From Rhizobium sp. RM (GTDB taxonomy: Bacteria; Pseudomonadota; Alphaproteobacteria; Rhizobiales; Rhizobiaceae), in contig NZ_JACAWV010000008.1 in the NCBI RefSeq assembly GCF_013390595.1, positions 682,001-746,000 of the forward strand: DNA of 64,000 nucleotides, written 5' to 3'. Both the position numbers and the translations under genes were made by a program. The notes beneath the pieces are model-generated. The model worked only from the letters and a program-made list of their open reading frames with translations. It had not been told where the DNA came from and did not search any database. This document shows positions 1-11,766 of this stretch, one piece after another (within the stretch, counting starts at the first letter, position 1; every line of letters begins with the position of its first letter).

Positions 1-187
1 GGTGCCTGCCGCCGTCTCATGGCGCAATCCTGAAACTAACCCCTCCGAAAAGGGATGCCCGCGTTCATTCGCGTTCATGCCCTCGGTTTATCAACGTCGA
101 CTGTTGCAATAAGTTGCTAATCACTCCTTTACGGAGGAGGGGCGTCAGGGTGTGGTCGGCTTTATTCCACGCGCCAAGGTAAACAGT

Positions 188-637
188 TTATTTCTGCTCG
201 AAACGGGTCAGCAACCATTCGCCGGTTTCGGAAAGGCAGGCCTGGCCGGCATAACTTGCCACACCTTCGAAAGAGTGGCGCGTCGTTCTGAAATCGCGGC
301 AGACGAAGCCGCTGGCACTGTTTTCATGGATGGCGGTCACGACGCCAGCGCTGCCGGTGGTTGCATTGGCCCAGGGCAGGGGCTGATCGGCAATCTTGGT
401 CAGATCGGCCGATGTGACGGCGTTTCTGATGGTCGCGTCATCGGTCTGCGGTGCATTGTTTGGCTGGTTGGGAACGGAAGCGGTTGAAAGCGAGCGGTCA
501 ACCTTGTCGCCGCCGAACAGATCGAGGCTGACGCATCCGCTCAGCACCACAAGCATTGAAACGACTGCGGAAATTTCCGCCGCCGATGACAGGAGGCCCT
601 TTGTTCGACTGTTCGACTTTGCTATGACGATCACCAT
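188..637 (-). CDS. Surface-antigen-like lipoprotein (RT0821/Lpp0805 type)
   Basis: Predicted lipoprotein of 149 residues. The N-terminal region is basic, then hydrophobic, and ends in a lipobox (LSGC), so it is probably anchored to a membrane facing the periplasm. The C-terminal half ([20 protein letters not shown], then [10 protein letters not shown]) resembles the small RT0821/Lpp0805 surface-antigen domain with two conserved cysteines; that assignment is by pattern only. I chose the ATG at 637; an in-frame TTG at 673 would add 12 residues. It is divergent from pdxH, with about 57 bp between the starts. The biochemical role is unknown. Confidence 0.75.
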   Translation of the reverse strand: MVIVIAKSNSRTKGLLSSAAEISAVVSMLVVLSGCVSLDLFGGDKVDRSLSTASVPNQPNNAPQTDDATIRNAVTSADLTKIADQPLPWANATTGSAGVVTAIHENSASGFVCRDFRTTRHSFEGVASYAGQACLSETGEWLLTRFEQK

Positions 638-694
638 CTTTCGCCAGACTACATCTCTGGTGCCCAAACACAACTCGGGAGCATTTTAGTCAAT

Positions 695-1315
695 ATGTCG
701 GAAACGGGGTTAACATCCAGTGACTTCACTGAAGAAAATGAACCGTTCACACTTTTTGCCGAGTGGCTGAAGGACGCAACGGCTTCCGAAATCAACGATC
801 CGAACGCTGTCGCGCTGGCAACGGTGGATGAAAACGGGCTGCCCAATGTCCGCATGGTGCTGTTGAAGGGCGTCGATGACCGCGGCTTCGTTTTCTACAC
901 GAACTTCGAAAGCCAGAAGGGCCGAGAGATTCTCGGACAGAAAAAAGCGGCCATGTGTTTCCATTGGAAGAGCCTGCGCCGTCAGGTGCGCCTGCGTGGT
1001 GAGGTGGAGGTCGTCAGCGACGCGGAAGCGGATGCCTATTATGCATCGCGTCCTCGCGGCAGCAGGATTGGCGCATGGGCATCGAAGCAGTCGCGGCCAC
1101 TGGAAGGACGTTTCGCCTTGGAAAAGGCCGTCGCCGAATACACGCTGAAATATGCTGTTGGTGAGATCCCGCGTCCGCCACACTGGTCCGGGTTCCGAAT
1201 TCGTCCCCTCAGCATCGAGTTCTGGCATGATCGGCCGTTCCGTCTGCACGACCGTATGGAATTCCGTCGTGAGGCGCCGGATGCTCCCTGGTCTAAGGTT
1301 CGGATGTTCCCGTAA
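695..1315 (+). CDS. pdxH: Pyridoxamine 5'-phosphate oxidase
   Basis: FMN-dependent oxidase that converts pyridoxamine or pyridoxine 5'-phosphate to pyridoxal 5'-phosphate, the last step of vitamin B6 cofactor synthesis and salvage, in the cytoplasm. The 206 residues match the usual family length. Visible family features are RMVLLKG near residues 53-59 in the FMN phosphate region, [13 protein letters not shown] near 121-133, the [12 protein letters not shown] segment near the C terminus, and the closing RMFP where many homologues end RLAP. It is monocistronic and convergent with the TauE/SafE gene, whose stop lies 18 bp beyond its own. Confidence 0.96.
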   Translation: MSETGLTSSDFTEENEPFTLFAEWLKDATASEINDPNAVALATVDENGLPNVRMVLLKGVDDRGFVFYTNFESQKGREILGQKKAAMCFHWKSLRRQVRLRGEVEVVSDAEADAYYASRPRGSRIGAWASKQSRPLEGRFALEKAVAEYTLKYAVGEIPRPPHWSGFRIRPLSIEFWHDRPFRLHDRMEFRREAPDAPWSKVRMFP

Positions 1316-1333
1316 CGCCGATTGGCGGCGCGC

Positions 1334-2113
1334 TTATTTCAGCAGGGAATCGAAGATCGGCAGGCCGATGACGGCGGAGATGGCAATCAGGCTGTAGCAG
1401 ATCCGCCGGAACGTTACGTCATCTGCAACCCCGTGCAGTCGCGCGCCGCAATAAAGACCAGCGGCATAAAATGGGACGGCGAGCAGCGAGAAGATGACGA
1501 CACTCGCCGTAAAAAGGCCTCCAAGGAAGTAGCTCGTGACGGACAGCACGGTCGAAATGGCGAAATAGAGAATCACATTGGCGCGTACGAACGGACCTTT
1601 CAACGCACCACCCAGCCAATAGGCAACAACGGGCGGACCGCCCAGTTGCGCTGCGCCGGAAAACAGCCCCGCGACAAAACCGGTGAGAATGGTCAGGGGT
1701 GTTTTGGGCCGCCCGCTATAACGCCAACCGGAAATCAAAAAGAGCAGCAACAACACGACGACGCAGGAGATCAACCAGCGCAGTGTCAGCGGATTGCCGT
1801 AGGAAAGGAGTGCGGTTCCCGCCGGGACCCCGATGACGGCTCCCGCTGACATCGTGAAAACCTCGCGCCGATCGGCCATCCGCCACGCCGCCGGTATCAT
1901 GCCGAGCGTCAAAACGCCGTCGACAACGAGAAGAACGGCTGATGCGATCCGAGGGCCGACAATGGCGCTTGCGAGTGGGATGAAAATGAGCGCTGCGCCA
2001 AATCCCGAAAAACCACGCGCAAGACCGGCCAGAAGTGCTGCACCGGCGAACATCGCCAGAACGGCAGGGCTTCGCCCGTCGGTAAGTTGGTAAAAAAGAT
2101 CGGGGTAGGGCAT
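1334..2113 (-). CDS. TauE/SafE-family sulfite/anion exporter
   Basis: Integral inner-membrane protein of 259 residues with about eight hydrophobic segments. The N-terminal repeat carries GLARGFSGFGAALIFIPLAS, the recognisable TauE/SafE signature (formerly DUF81). A second copy of the fold starts near GFVAGLFSGAAQLGGPPVV. Known members export or import sulfite, sulfoacetate and other small anions; the substrate here cannot be read from sequence. It is not linked to the cys genes 50 kb away. The start at 2113 places the first membrane helix about 17 residues in, which is normal. Confidence 0.88.
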   Translation of the reverse strand: MPYPDLFYQLTDGRSPAVLAMFAGAALLAGLARGFSGFGAALIFIPLASAIVGPRIASAVLLVVDGVLTLGMIPAAWRMADRREVFTMSAGAVIGVPAGTALLSYGNPLTLRWLISCVVVLLLLFLISGWRYSGRPKTPLTILTGFVAGLFSGAAQLGGPPVVAYWLGGALKGPFVRANVILYFAISTVLSVTSYFLGGLFTASVVIFSLLAVPFYAAGLYCGARLHGVADDVTFRRICYSLIAISAVIGLPIFDSLLK

Positions 2114-2292
2114 GGCGGGCAGCAGTCGGAGAATTTCAATTGCCTCAGTCGTAGCCGCTTGTCTGCCATTTGTCGTGAGAAATTACCGCCTTTCCTAAGG
2201 GAAGTCGCAGGCTGATCGGTCCCGGTGATTCCGTTCGACAACATCGGGGAATCATGATTAGAGTTGAATGAATTAGAACAAAGGATGAACAT

Positions 2293-2631
2293 ATGCTTGC
2301 GGTAATGATGCGTCAATTCGAAAGCGCGTCGCAGAAATATGCCGATGCGAATGGCATTGTGCGTGATTCCGACTGGTTCATGCTCAAGCTTCAGGAAGAG
2401 GTGGGCGAGGTTACGCAAACGTGGAACCGGCTCAGTGGCCGCGGACGCAGCAAAGGCAAAACACAGGAAGAAATACGCCAGGAACTTGCCGATGAAACCG
2501 CTGATCTTCTTGGTCATGTCCTGCTTCTGGCCTACCAAAACGGTCTTGATATCGAAGCATCGGTCAAACGCAAATGGCATTTTACGCTTGCCGGGATGGA
2601 TGCTCAGGCACCACTGAAAACGCCGGAATGA
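2293..2631 (+). CDS. MazG-like nucleotide pyrophosphohydrolase
   Basis: Small all-alpha protein of 112 residues with the MazG/dUTPase-like metal-binding pattern: EEVGEV near residues 36-41 and ELADETADLLGHV near 65-77, which supply the acidic residues for Mg2+. Relatives hydrolyse (d)NTPs to NMP and pyrophosphate and act as house-cleaning enzymes; the substrate here is not determined. An AAAGGA Shine-Dalgarno precedes the ATG. The 3' end overlaps the 3' end of the convergent HAD gene by 28 bp. Confidence 0.85.
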   Translation: MLAVMMRQFESASQKYADANGIVRDSDWFMLKLQEEVGEVTQTWNRLSGRGRSKGKTQEEIRQELADETADLLGHVLLLAYQNGLDIEASVKRKWHFTLAGMDAQAPLKTPE

Positions 2632-3287
2632 GCGATTTCCAGAAGTTTGGCGACGGCAAATAGGTCGTCACAGATCGCCACGCAACGTTCCTGCATTTCG
2701 GGCGTCGGTGGTGCGACATCGGGCACCATGATCGCCGCCATGCCCGCCGCCGAGGCCGATCGGATGCCATGATAGGAATCTTCCAGGGCAAGGCATTGGG
2801 CCGGGTCGATATTCAGCCACTGAGCAGCCGTCAGATAGGGATGTGGAGCTGGTTTCGGTTCGGCATAATCACCACGCGCCACGATCCGGTCGAAACGTCG
2901 GGGAAGATCGAATGGCGACAGATGCCGTTGGACGGCTTCATGTTGTGAAGATGTTGCTATAGCGCGCCGGACATCGAGGCGATCCAGCAGATCGAGGATT
3001 TCGATGACGCCAGGTTTAAGCGCCACGCCCTCTGCCATCATTGTGCGAAGATTGCGCAGCCACGCGTCGCGAAATGTATCGATCGGAAAATTCGCGCCAT
3101 AGTCCGCGATGATGGTTTTGGTAATCACCGCCCAGGGGCTACCGCAAACCTTCTGGTAGGTTTCAACCTGCATACCATGGCCGCCTTCATCAGAGGCCGC
3201 CAGGAATGCATCGCGGTAGAGAACTTCACTTTCGATCAGCAGCCCGTCCATATCGAAGATGACGGCTTGGGGCATAAAGGGAAGCAT
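2604..3287 (-). CDS. HAD-superfamily phosphatase/phosphoglucomutase-like hydrolase
   Basis: Cytoplasmic HAD hydrolase, subfamily IA, 227 residues from the chosen ATG at 3287, which has GAGGA just upstream. Motif I is FDMDGLLIES near residues 8-17, with the nucleophile Asp and acid/base Asp. Motif II is ATSS, and the motif III/IV region reads KPAPHPYLTAAQWL then ALEDSYHGIRSA. The cap lies between motifs I and II. Such proteins dephosphorylate small sugar phosphates or isomerise beta-phosphoglucose; the substrate is not predictable. The reading frame stays open upstream to 3455, but that stretch overlaps the VOC gene. It follows the VOC gene by 7 bp, so the two are probably cotranscribed. Confidence 0.85.
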   Translation of the reverse strand: MLPFMPQAVIFDMDGLLIESEVLYRDAFLAASDEGGHGMQVETYQKVCGSPWAVITKTIIADYGANFPIDTFRDAWLRNLRTMMAEGVALKPGVIEILDLLDRLDVRRAIATSSQHEAVQRHLSPFDLPRRFDRIVARGDYAEPKPAPHPYLTAAQWLNIDPAQCLALEDSYHGIRSASAAGMAAIMVPDVAPPTPEMQERCVAICDDLFAVAKLLEIAHSGVFSGA

Positions 3288-3294
3288 TCTGTCC

Positions 3295-3732
3295 TCAACC
3301 AAACCGGAACGGGCGTTCGCCAAGGCTTTCGAACGGTCGAATGAGATAACCATCCGGATCGGAGACGATGAACTGGCGGTTGCCAGATTCGATCGGGCCA
3401 CGCCTGTACCATTTCTCTTCGAGCGCCAGCACCAGTTCAATGCCGGCCCGTTCAAGGCGCGACAGGATCGGCTGCAAGGAGGGGACGGCGAGCTGAAGAT
3501 TCATGCCGCGTCCGAGCGGCGTTTCGAGCGGCGCGTTGCCAGAGACGAAAGTACGGGTCGCGCCGATCTGATCGATCATCAGTTGCGCATCACCCAGGCC
3601 CAGATAGGCGAAGCCTTCTTCCGGGCGTTCAAAAATCACATGAAAACCGATGAGATCGCAGTAGAAGGCGCGGCTTTTTTGCCAGTCGCTGACGGCGAGT
3701 TCGGGAACGAGAGCATTACTGAGACCGGTCAT
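3295..3732 (-). CDS. VOC-family (glyoxalase/bleomycin-resistance fold) protein
   Basis: Protein of 145 residues with the vicinal-oxygen-chelate fold: ALVPELAVSDWQKSRAFYCD at the start, a FERPEEGFAYLGLG strand, and a second module ending IVSDPDGYLIRPFESLGERP. The layout matches the bleomycin-resistance/glyoxalase family, whose members bind metal or sequester small electrophiles. Actual resistance cannot be inferred. It heads a two-gene minus-strand unit with the HAD hydrolase 7 bp downstream. Confidence 0.82.
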   Translation of the reverse strand: MTGLSNALVPELAVSDWQKSRAFYCDLIGFHVIFERPEEGFAYLGLGDAQLMIDQIGATRTFVSGNAPLETPLGRGMNLQLAVPSLQPILSRLERAGIELVLALEEKWYRRGPIESGNRQFIVSDPDGYLIRPFESLGERPFRFG

Positions 3733-3816
3733 TTCATCCTTTTGAACTGATAAAAACGCAGGGTCGTATTCCTCCCAATAGAGACAAAACCTTATCGATT
3801 TCTCACGGTCCTGTCA

Positions 3817-3854
3817 TAAAAATCTGCCCGGGCGTAATTGATCGCCGGGGCAGA
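3817..3854 (-). terminator. Rho-independent terminator of tldD
   Basis: On the minus strand, just past the tldD stop, TCTGCCC pairs with GGGCAGA. The helix continues through one mismatch to GGCG/CGCC around an 8-nt loop and is followed by a run of five T. Confidence 0.8.
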
Positions 3855-3863
3855 CACGCCTTG

Positions 3864-5279
3864 TCAGGCCTTGGTGCCGCCCACTGTAATCTGGTCCATG
3901 CGCAGATGCGGTTGGCCAACGCCGACCGGAACCCATTGCCCAGCCTTGCCGCAATTGCCGATCCCCGTATCCAGCTTCGAATCGTTCCCGATCATCGTCA
4001 CGCGCTTCATGGCATCAGGGCCATTGCCGATCAGCATTGCGCCCTTGACGGGTGCGCCAATCTTTCCGTTTTCGATCATGTAGGCTTCGGTGCAGCCGAA
4101 AACGAATTTTCCGGAGGTGATATCCACCTGACCGCCGCCAAACGACACGGCATAAATGCCCCGCTTGACGGAAGCAATGATTTCTTCCGGCGTCTTGTCG
4201 CCTGAAAGCATGTAGGTATTCGTCATGCGCGGCATTGGAATATGCGAATAGCCTTGACGGCGGCCATTGCCGGTGGGGCGCATACCCATCAGACGGGCGT
4301 TCTGCCTGTCCTGCATGTAACCGACGAGTTTGCCGTTTTCGATCAGGACATTGTAACCGGACGGCGTCCCCTCGTCGTCGATGGTCAGCGAACCACGACG
4401 GGCGTCAATCGTGCCGTCATCGACCACCGTTACGCCGGGTGCGGCGACCATCTCGCCCATGAGCCCGGCAAAGGCGGAGGTCTTTTTGCGATTGAAGTCT
4501 CCTTCCAGGCCATGTCCGACGGCTTCATGCAGCATGACGCCAGGCCAGCCGGAACCCAGCACGACGTCCATCGTGCCAGCGGGGGCATCAATCGCCGTCA
4601 GATTGACGAGCGCCTGCCGCAACGCTTCATCCGCACCACGCTGCCAGTTTTCCGTGGTGATGAAATCGCCGAAGCCGATGCGACCGCCAATGCCGTAAGA
4701 GCCGCTTTCCTGTCTGTCGCCTTCGCCGGCAACGACGGAAATATTGATGCGGGTCATCGGTCGAATGTCGCTGACGCGGTGTCCGTCGGCGCGCAGGATG
4801 TCAACAACCTGCCAGCTTGCCGAAACAGTCGCCGTTACCTGACGGACTTTGGGGTCCTTGTCGCGCAGATAGGCGTCGATCTCGGTGAGCAGCCGAACTT
4901 TTTCTTCAAAGCTTGGGGAGCCGATCGGGTTTTCGTCGCCATAGAGCTTCTTGTTCGTGCGCTGGGGCGCAGCAGCATAGGAGCCGGAATAGCCCTTGGT
5001 GACGGCGCCGACGGCGTCGGATGCGCGCTTCAGTGCCGCCTGCGAAAGCTCGCCCGCATGAGCGTAACCAACCGTTTCGCCGGCAACGGCGCGCAGGCCA
5101 AAGCCCTGATCAGTGTTGAAGGAGCCGCCCTTGAGGCGGCCATTGTCGAATGTCAGCGATTCTGCCTGGGCATGCTCGATGAACAATTCGCCGTCGTCGG
5201 CTCCGGCAAGCGCTTCGCCGACCGCCTTGCGCAGCGTCCCTTCGTCACAATCGAAAAGGCTCACAAGATCATTGGTCAT
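3864..5279 (-). CDS. tldD: Metalloprotease TldD
   Basis: TldD of the TldD/TldE (PmbA) zinc protease pair, which degrades unfolded peptides and processes peptides such as microcin B17 and CcdA in enterics. The 471 residues are typical. The metal motif HEAVGHGLEGDF starts at residue 251, giving the HExxxH pattern expected of TldD. The conserved GGGQVDITSGKFVF and GPDAMKRVTMIGND blocks lie near the C terminus. The protease is cytoplasmic; a tldE/pmbA partner is not in this window. It is downstream of the divergently placed cox region and of the IalB-like gene, all on minus. Confidence 0.96.
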   Translation of the reverse strand: MTNDLVSLFDCDEGTLRKAVGEALAGADDGELFIEHAQAESLTFDNGRLKGGSFNTDQGFGLRAVAGETVGYAHAGELSQAALKRASDAVGAVTKGYSGSYAAAPQRTNKKLYGDENPIGSPSFEEKVRLLTEIDAYLRDKDPKVRQVTATVSASWQVVDILRADGHRVSDIRPMTRINISVVAGEGDRQESGSYGIGGRIGFGDFITTENWQRGADEALRQALVNLTAIDAPAGTMDVVLGSGWPGVMLHEAVGHGLEGDFNRKKTSAFAGLMGEMVAAPGVTVVDDGTIDARRGSLTIDDEGTPSGYNVLIENGKLVGYMQDRQNARLMGMRPTGNGRRQGYSHIPMPRMTNTYMLSGDKTPEEIIASVKRGIYAVSFGGGQVDITSGKFVFGCTEAYMIENGKIGAPVKGAMLIGNGPDAMKRVTMIGNDSKLDTGIGNCGKAGQWVPVGVGQPHLRMDQITVGGTKA

Positions 5280-5360
5280 TCGAAGGGCTCCGGTCTTTAT
5301 CGTTTCAAGACCGATTTAGGCACTGATGCGACCAGAAGCAAGGCCGGGCTTGTCAGCCAA

Positions 5361-5882
5361 TCAGGGCAGGGCGTCGTAGCCCTCAGCAAAACCGGTAAGC
5401 TCGATCGGAATGCCGACACGGTCCTGGTCCACCGATTCACGCAGGGCAAACACCGCATTCTTTCCGGCGCGCAGCACTTTCAGCAACTCGTCGTCGATAT
5501 CGACTTCGACGTAGCATCCTTCCGAGAAGCAGCGTGTGAAATAGGCGCGGCCGATGTTGTTGTTGTCGATGTAGAGCTCCATGCCATCCTTCAGCAGCAC
5601 GCCGAGGGGAGCAAGGATACGCAGAATGCGCGACTTGCGATCTGCCGTTTTCAGCACGACCACGGAAAGTCCAACTTCAGGCCGGTCGTCGGCAATGACG
5701 TTCTGCATCAGGGCGCATTGGTCGTCCGACGCACCAGCGGGCTTGTCGCAGATTACCGACCAGGCACCATGCGTCGATTTCGGCGTTCCGGGCTGTTGCT
5801 GGGCAACGCTCGGCACGGCGGACGCGATGAAGGCAAAACCGGCAGCGGCGAGAAAAGTGCGCGCGAGCGGGGAGAGACGCAT
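5361..5882 (-). CDS. Invasion-associated locus B (IalB) family exported protein
   Basis: Protein of 173 residues with a clear Sec signal (residues 1-27, hydrophobic core LAAAGFAFIASA, cleavage near VAQ), so it is periplasmic or outer. The mature part follows the IalB family pattern: GAWSVIC, DQCALMQ, GLSVVVLKT, LLKDGMELYID and RCFSEGCYVEVDID, with four cysteines likely to form disulfides. In Bartonella IalB promotes erythrocyte invasion; in free-living rhizobia the role is unknown. I chose the ATG at 5882 because the signal peptide starts there; the frame is open to 6218 but that extension is not protein-like. Confidence 0.85.
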   Translation of the reverse strand: MRLSPLARTFLAAAGFAFIASAVPSVAQQQPGTPKSTHGAWSVICDKPAGASDDQCALMQNVIADDRPEVGLSVVVLKTADRKSRILRILAPLGVLLKDGMELYIDNNNIGRAYFTRCFSEGCYVEVDIDDELLKVLRAGKNAVFALRESVDQDRVGIPIELTGFAEGYDALP

Positions 5883-6246
5883 GGAAACCTCTGGAATTCG
5901 AATCAGTGCGGCTATTTTGACGCCGTAATCGGGAAAAAAAAGCCTTCCCCCTTCAATTCCAGTGGAGTTGGGCGGAAATAGGACTGCTAAGCTCTTATTG
6001 ATCTTCGTTTTTAACATGCGGATGTGCCCGGAATCAAAGGTCCGTGATGTCTTCGGGCTACCATTCAGGTGCATTTGGTTCGATTGTTCGCGCAGAACTG
6101 ACGAATGGCAAAATTGCCTTGCCTCCGTGTCGCCGGGCATATTGCGACAAAGGGCAAACTGTGGTTTGAAGTTAGTACCATAAGCATGGATTCTGCGTTT
6201 GTGATTGATGGAGATCAAGCAACAAGCGCGTGAGGGAGAGGGTACC
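5883..6246. other. Intergenic region between ialB-like gene and coxB
   Basis: A 364-bp divergent gap expected to hold promoters for both flanking genes. I see no convincing gene in it. The only structure noted is an 8-bp inverted repeat, CTGGAATT at 5891-5898 and AATTCCAG at 5955-5962, near the ialB-like start; its role is unknown. A GAGGGAGAGG Shine-Dalgarno for coxB ends at 6241. Confidence 0.5.
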
Positions 6247-8861
<2,615 letters not shown>

Positions 8862-8885
8862 GGCATTTTGTCCAAGCGAACCTTG

Positions 8886-8917
8886 CGGCTGCACATGATA
8901 AATGTCAGATGCAGCCG
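8886..8917 (+). other. Hairpin in the coxA-ctaB spacer
   Basis: CGGCTGCA (8886-8893) and TGCAGCCG (8910-8917) form a perfect 8-bp stem, followed by a second short palindromic stretch around two GCATGC copies (8921-8940). There is no T run, so it is more likely an mRNA stability or processing element than a terminator. The spacer is 141 bp and holds no gene. Confidence 0.45.
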
Positions 8918-9002
8918 TATTGCATGCGCTATGCAGCATGCCGGTGGAGGAAAAGCAGAGGTGTCGCGGTGGAGCGGCACCTGAAGAAAAGCAGGATAGG
9001 AA

Positions 9003-9956
9003 ATGACCGTAATCGACAATCGCGAAACGCTGGGCGTTGAAAGCTCCGGGCTCTCGGAAGCCGGCGCACGCGATTATTTCGAGTTGTTGAAGCCGCGCGT
9101 CATGTCGCTCGTCGTCTTCACCGCGTTCGCAGGCCTCGTGCTGGCACCGGGAGAAATCAATCCCATTCTCGGCATTGTCGCTGTTCTCTGTATTGCCGTG
9201 GGCGCTGGAGCGTCTGGCGCGTTGAACATGTGGTATGACGCCGACATCGATGCCGTTATGAGCCGCACTGCCAAGCGTCCAATTCCGTCAGGACGTATTG
9301 CTCCGCGTGAGGCGCTCGCCTTCGGTTTGACGCTTTCAGCCTTTTCGGTCGTCATCCTTGGCCTGGCGGTCAATTGGTTTTCGGCCGCACTTCTGGCTTT
9401 TACCATCTTCTTTTATGCTGTCGTCTATACGATGTGGCTGAAGCGCTCGACGCCGCAGAACATCGTGATCGGCGGCGCCGCAGGCGCATTTCCGCCCATG
9501 CTCGGCTGGGCCTGTGTCACCGGTGGCGTCTCGCTCGATAGCATCATTCTGTTTCTCATCATCTTTCTTTGGACGCCGGCGCACTTCTGGGCGCTCGCGC
9601 TTTTCAAGATGCGTGACTATGGCTCTGTCGGTGTTCCGATGATGCCGAATGTCGCGGGTGAGCGGTCTACTAAGAACCAGATGATTGCCTACGCCGTTTT
9701 GACTGCGGCTGCAGCCGTTGCCCCGTGGTTCACCGGGCTCGCCAGTGCTGGTTACGGAATTTTCGCAGCGATCTTGAGCGCCATTTTCGTCTACTGTTCG
9801 TTCGACGTGCGACGCATGCCGGAAGGCGATGAAAAGATGCTGCCTGCAAAGAAGATGTTCGCCTATTCGATCCTTTATCTTTTTGCGATCTTTTCGGGTT
9901 TGCTGGCGGATCATTACGCCGTAGCTCTGAAGTCTGCGATGTCGGGAGTGTTTTGA
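9003..9956 (+). CDS. ctaB: Protoheme IX farnesyltransferase (heme O synthase)
   Basis: UbiA-family prenyltransferase that adds farnesyl to heme b to make heme O, the precursor of the heme A used by this oxidase. It has 317 residues and about nine membrane helices. The first Asp-rich site is [20 protein letters not shown] and the second conserved loop is [18 protein letters not shown], both typical of CyoE/CtaB. It sits between coxA and coxF; its stop overlaps the coxF start by one base (TGATG), which suggests translational coupling. Confidence 0.95.
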   Translation: MTVIDNRETLGVESSGLSEAGARDYFELLKPRVMSLVVFTAFAGLVLAPGEINPILGIVAVLCIAVGAGASGALNMWYDADIDAVMSRTAKRPIPSGRIAPREALAFGLTLSAFSVVILGLAVNWFSAALLAFTIFFYAVVYTMWLKRSTPQNIVIGGAAGAFPPMLGWACVTGGVSLDSIILFLIIFLWTPAHFWALALFKMRDYGSVGVPMMPNVAGERSTKNQMIAYAVLTAAAAVAPWFTGLASAGYGIFAAILSAIFVYCSFDVRRMPEGDEKMLPAKKMFAYSILYLFAIFSGLLADHYAVALKSAMSGVF

Positions 9957-10087
9957 TGGAAACGGTCGAACTGAGCGAAACGCAGAAGAAATCGAGACGC
10001 GGTCGCAACATCGCGCTCGGTGTTCTGCTGGCTGGTCTTGTGGTGCTGTTCTACATCATCACCATCATCAAGATTGGTTCTCACTGA
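9956..10087 (+). CDS. coxF: CoxF-like small membrane protein of the oxidase operon
   Basis: A 43-residue protein: a charged, polar N terminus ([17 protein letters not shown]) followed by one transmembrane helix ([20 protein letters not shown]). Its start overlaps the ctaB stop and it ends 30 bp before ctaG. Size, position and topology match the small CoxF proteins found in rhizobial cox operons, which are thought to be oxidase assembly factors. The function is inferred from position only. Confidence 0.8.
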   Translation: METVELSETQKKSRRGRNIALGVLLAGLVVLFYIITIIKIGSH

Positions 10088-10117
10088 CCATGTGAGACCG
10101 GAGGAGGGGAGGAGGAC

Positions 10118-10735
10118 ATGGCGAATATGGGCGCGGATACGGGAACGACTGGCACGCAACGGGTGAGCAATCGCTCGATCCTGGTGCTCTGTCTTGTTTT
10201 CTTTTTCGCCATGATCGGCATGGCCTATGCGGCAGTGCCGCTTTACACGCTGTTTTGTCGGGTGACGGGATATAACGGCACCACGCAACGGGTGGAGCAA
10301 TATTCCGACGTTATTCTCGACAAGACGATCAATGTGACCTTCGACGCCAATACGTCGAACGGCCTCAACTGGGATTTCCGTCCGGTCGACAAGATGGTGA
10401 AGCCGAAGATCGGCGAAACCGTGCAGGTGATGTTCAAGGCGACGAATCGCTCACCGGTTCCAACGACCGGCACGGCGGTGTTCAATGTCACGCCGATGGA
10501 AGCAGGCGCCTATTTCAACAAGGTAGAGTGTTTCTGCTTTACGGAAACGACGCTGCAGCCGGGTGAAACCCTGGAAATGCCGGTGGTGTTCTTTGTCGAT
10601 CCTGAGATCGTCAACGCGCGTGAAACACGCAACATTCATACTTTGACGCTTTCTTATACGTTTTATCCGGCGAAAACGGAAAAACCGGTTGCGTCGTTGC
10701 CGGCCAAGACAGAAGCTGGCGCAAGCAAATTGTGA
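10118..10735 (+). CDS. ctaG: Cytochrome c oxidase assembly protein CtaG/Cox11
   Basis: Copper chaperone that delivers Cu to CuB of subunit I. The 205 residues comprise a short cytoplasmic tail, one membrane helix ([20 protein letters not shown]) followed by [13 protein letters not shown], then a periplasmic Ig-like beta domain with the conserved KVECFCFTE copper site and the [10 protein letters not shown] motif. A GGAGGAGGGGAGGAGG-like ribosome site precedes the ATG. It lies between coxF and coxC in the same transcription direction. Confidence 0.95.
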   Translation: MANMGADTGTTGTQRVSNRSILVLCLVFFFAMIGMAYAAVPLYTLFCRVTGYNGTTQRVEQYSDVILDKTINVTFDANTSNGLNWDFRPVDKMVKPKIGETVQVMFKATNRSPVPTTGTAVFNVTPMEAGAYFNKVECFCFTETTLQPGETLEMPVVFFVDPEIVNARETRNIHTLTLSYTFYPAKTEKPVASLPAKTEAGASKL

Positions 10736-10797
10736 GAGGAGGCCCGGTCTTCGATCGAGGACCTGGTCAGGGAATAGACATTCGGGGATTGTCGCAC

Positions 10798-11676
10798 ATG
10801 GCAGATACGCATCAGAAAAACCACGACTACCATATCATAGACCCCAGCCCCTGGCCGCTTCTTGCGTCCATCGGCGCTTTCGTGATGACCTTTGGCGGCG
10901 TCTGTTACATGCGGTATCTCTCGGGCGGCACATTCAAGCTGTTCGGGCTTGAGCTTGCCAATCCCTGGCTGTTCTATATCGGCCTCGTTATCGTGCTTTA
11001 CACCATGTACGCCTGGTGGGCGGACACGATCAAGGAAGGCAACGAAGGTGCCCATACGCGCGTCGTGTCGCTGCATCTGCGTTACGGTATGATCATGTTC
11101 ATCGCTTCTGAAGTGATGTTCTTCGTGGCTTGGTTCTGGGCTTATTTCGATGCCAGCCTTTTCCCGCATGAAGCAATTCAGGCATCGCGCCTTGAATACA
11201 CCGGTGGGCAGTGGCCGCCCAAGGGCATCGAGGTCATCGACCCCTGGCACCTGCCGCTCTACAACACGGTTATCCTGCTTCTCTCCGGCACCTGCGTAAC
11301 CTGGGCGCACCACGCCCTGCTGCATAATGACCGCAAGGGTTTGATTTCCGGTCTTGCTTTGACCGTCGCGCTTGGCGTTTTGTTCTCGACCGTGCAGGTC
11401 TATGAGTACATGCACGCCCCGTTCGACTTCAAAAACTCCATTTATGGCGCCACGTTCTTCATGGCGACCGGCTTCCACGGTTTCCACGTGTTCGTCGGAA
11501 CGGTCTTCCTGCTGGTGTGCCTGTTCCGGGCGATCGCCGGTGGCTTCACGCCGAAACAGCATTTTGGTTTCGAGGCGGCTGCCTGGTACTGGCACTTCGT
11601 TGACGTGGTATGGCTGTTCTTGTTCTTCGCGATCTATATCTGGGGCGGTTGGGGCGCACCTCTGGCGCACGGTTGA
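10798..11676 (+). CDS. coxC: Cytochrome c oxidase subunit III
   Basis: Subunit III of the aa3 oxidase, 292 residues from the ATG at 10798, with seven transmembrane helices. Recognisable blocks are [17 protein letters not shown] near the N terminus, [20 protein letters not shown] in the middle, [16 protein letters not shown], and the C-terminal [20 protein letters not shown]. The subunit stabilises subunit I and prevents turnover inactivation. The open frame extends to 10732 but that leader overlaps ctaG and is not conserved-looking. A terminator hairpin follows. Confidence 0.95.
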   Translation: MADTHQKNHDYHIIDPSPWPLLASIGAFVMTFGGVCYMRYLSGGTFKLFGLELANPWLFYIGLVIVLYTMYAWWADTIKEGNEGAHTRVVSLHLRYGMIMFIASEVMFFVAWFWAYFDASLFPHEAIQASRLEYTGGQWPPKGIEVIDPWHLPLYNTVILLLSGTCVTWAHHALLHNDRKGLISGLALTVALGVLFSTVQVYEYMHAPFDFKNSIYGATFFMATGFHGFHVFVGTVFLLVCLFRAIAGGFTPKQHFGFEAAAWYWHFVDVVWLFLFFAIYIWGGWGAPLAHG

Positions 11677-11695
11677 TCGTTTCCGAAACAAACGT

Positions 11696-11724
11696 AAGAG
11701 CGGCTTGCGGGCCGCTCTTTCTGT
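11696..11724 (+). terminator. Terminator hairpin after coxC
   Basis: AAGAGCGGC (11696-11704) and GCCGCTCTT (11711-11719) form a 9-bp stem with a 6-nt loop followed by a weak T-rich stretch. It probably reduces, rather than abolishes, read-through into the DUF983 gene. Confidence 0.75.
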
Positions 11725-11766
11725 TTGTTCGGGAGGAGAAAGGTCCAGTGCGAGAGGGAGATCGTC

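Noticed and set aside
1-187. Possible gene or leader at the left edge
   Set aside because: No frame with family features or ribosome site; only short repeats such as GCGTTCAT are seen, so I report nothing.
4242-5981. 579-residue open frame on plus
   Set aside because: It lies antisense to tldD and the ialB-like gene, whose protein motifs are intact. It is an artefact of GC-rich codon bias.
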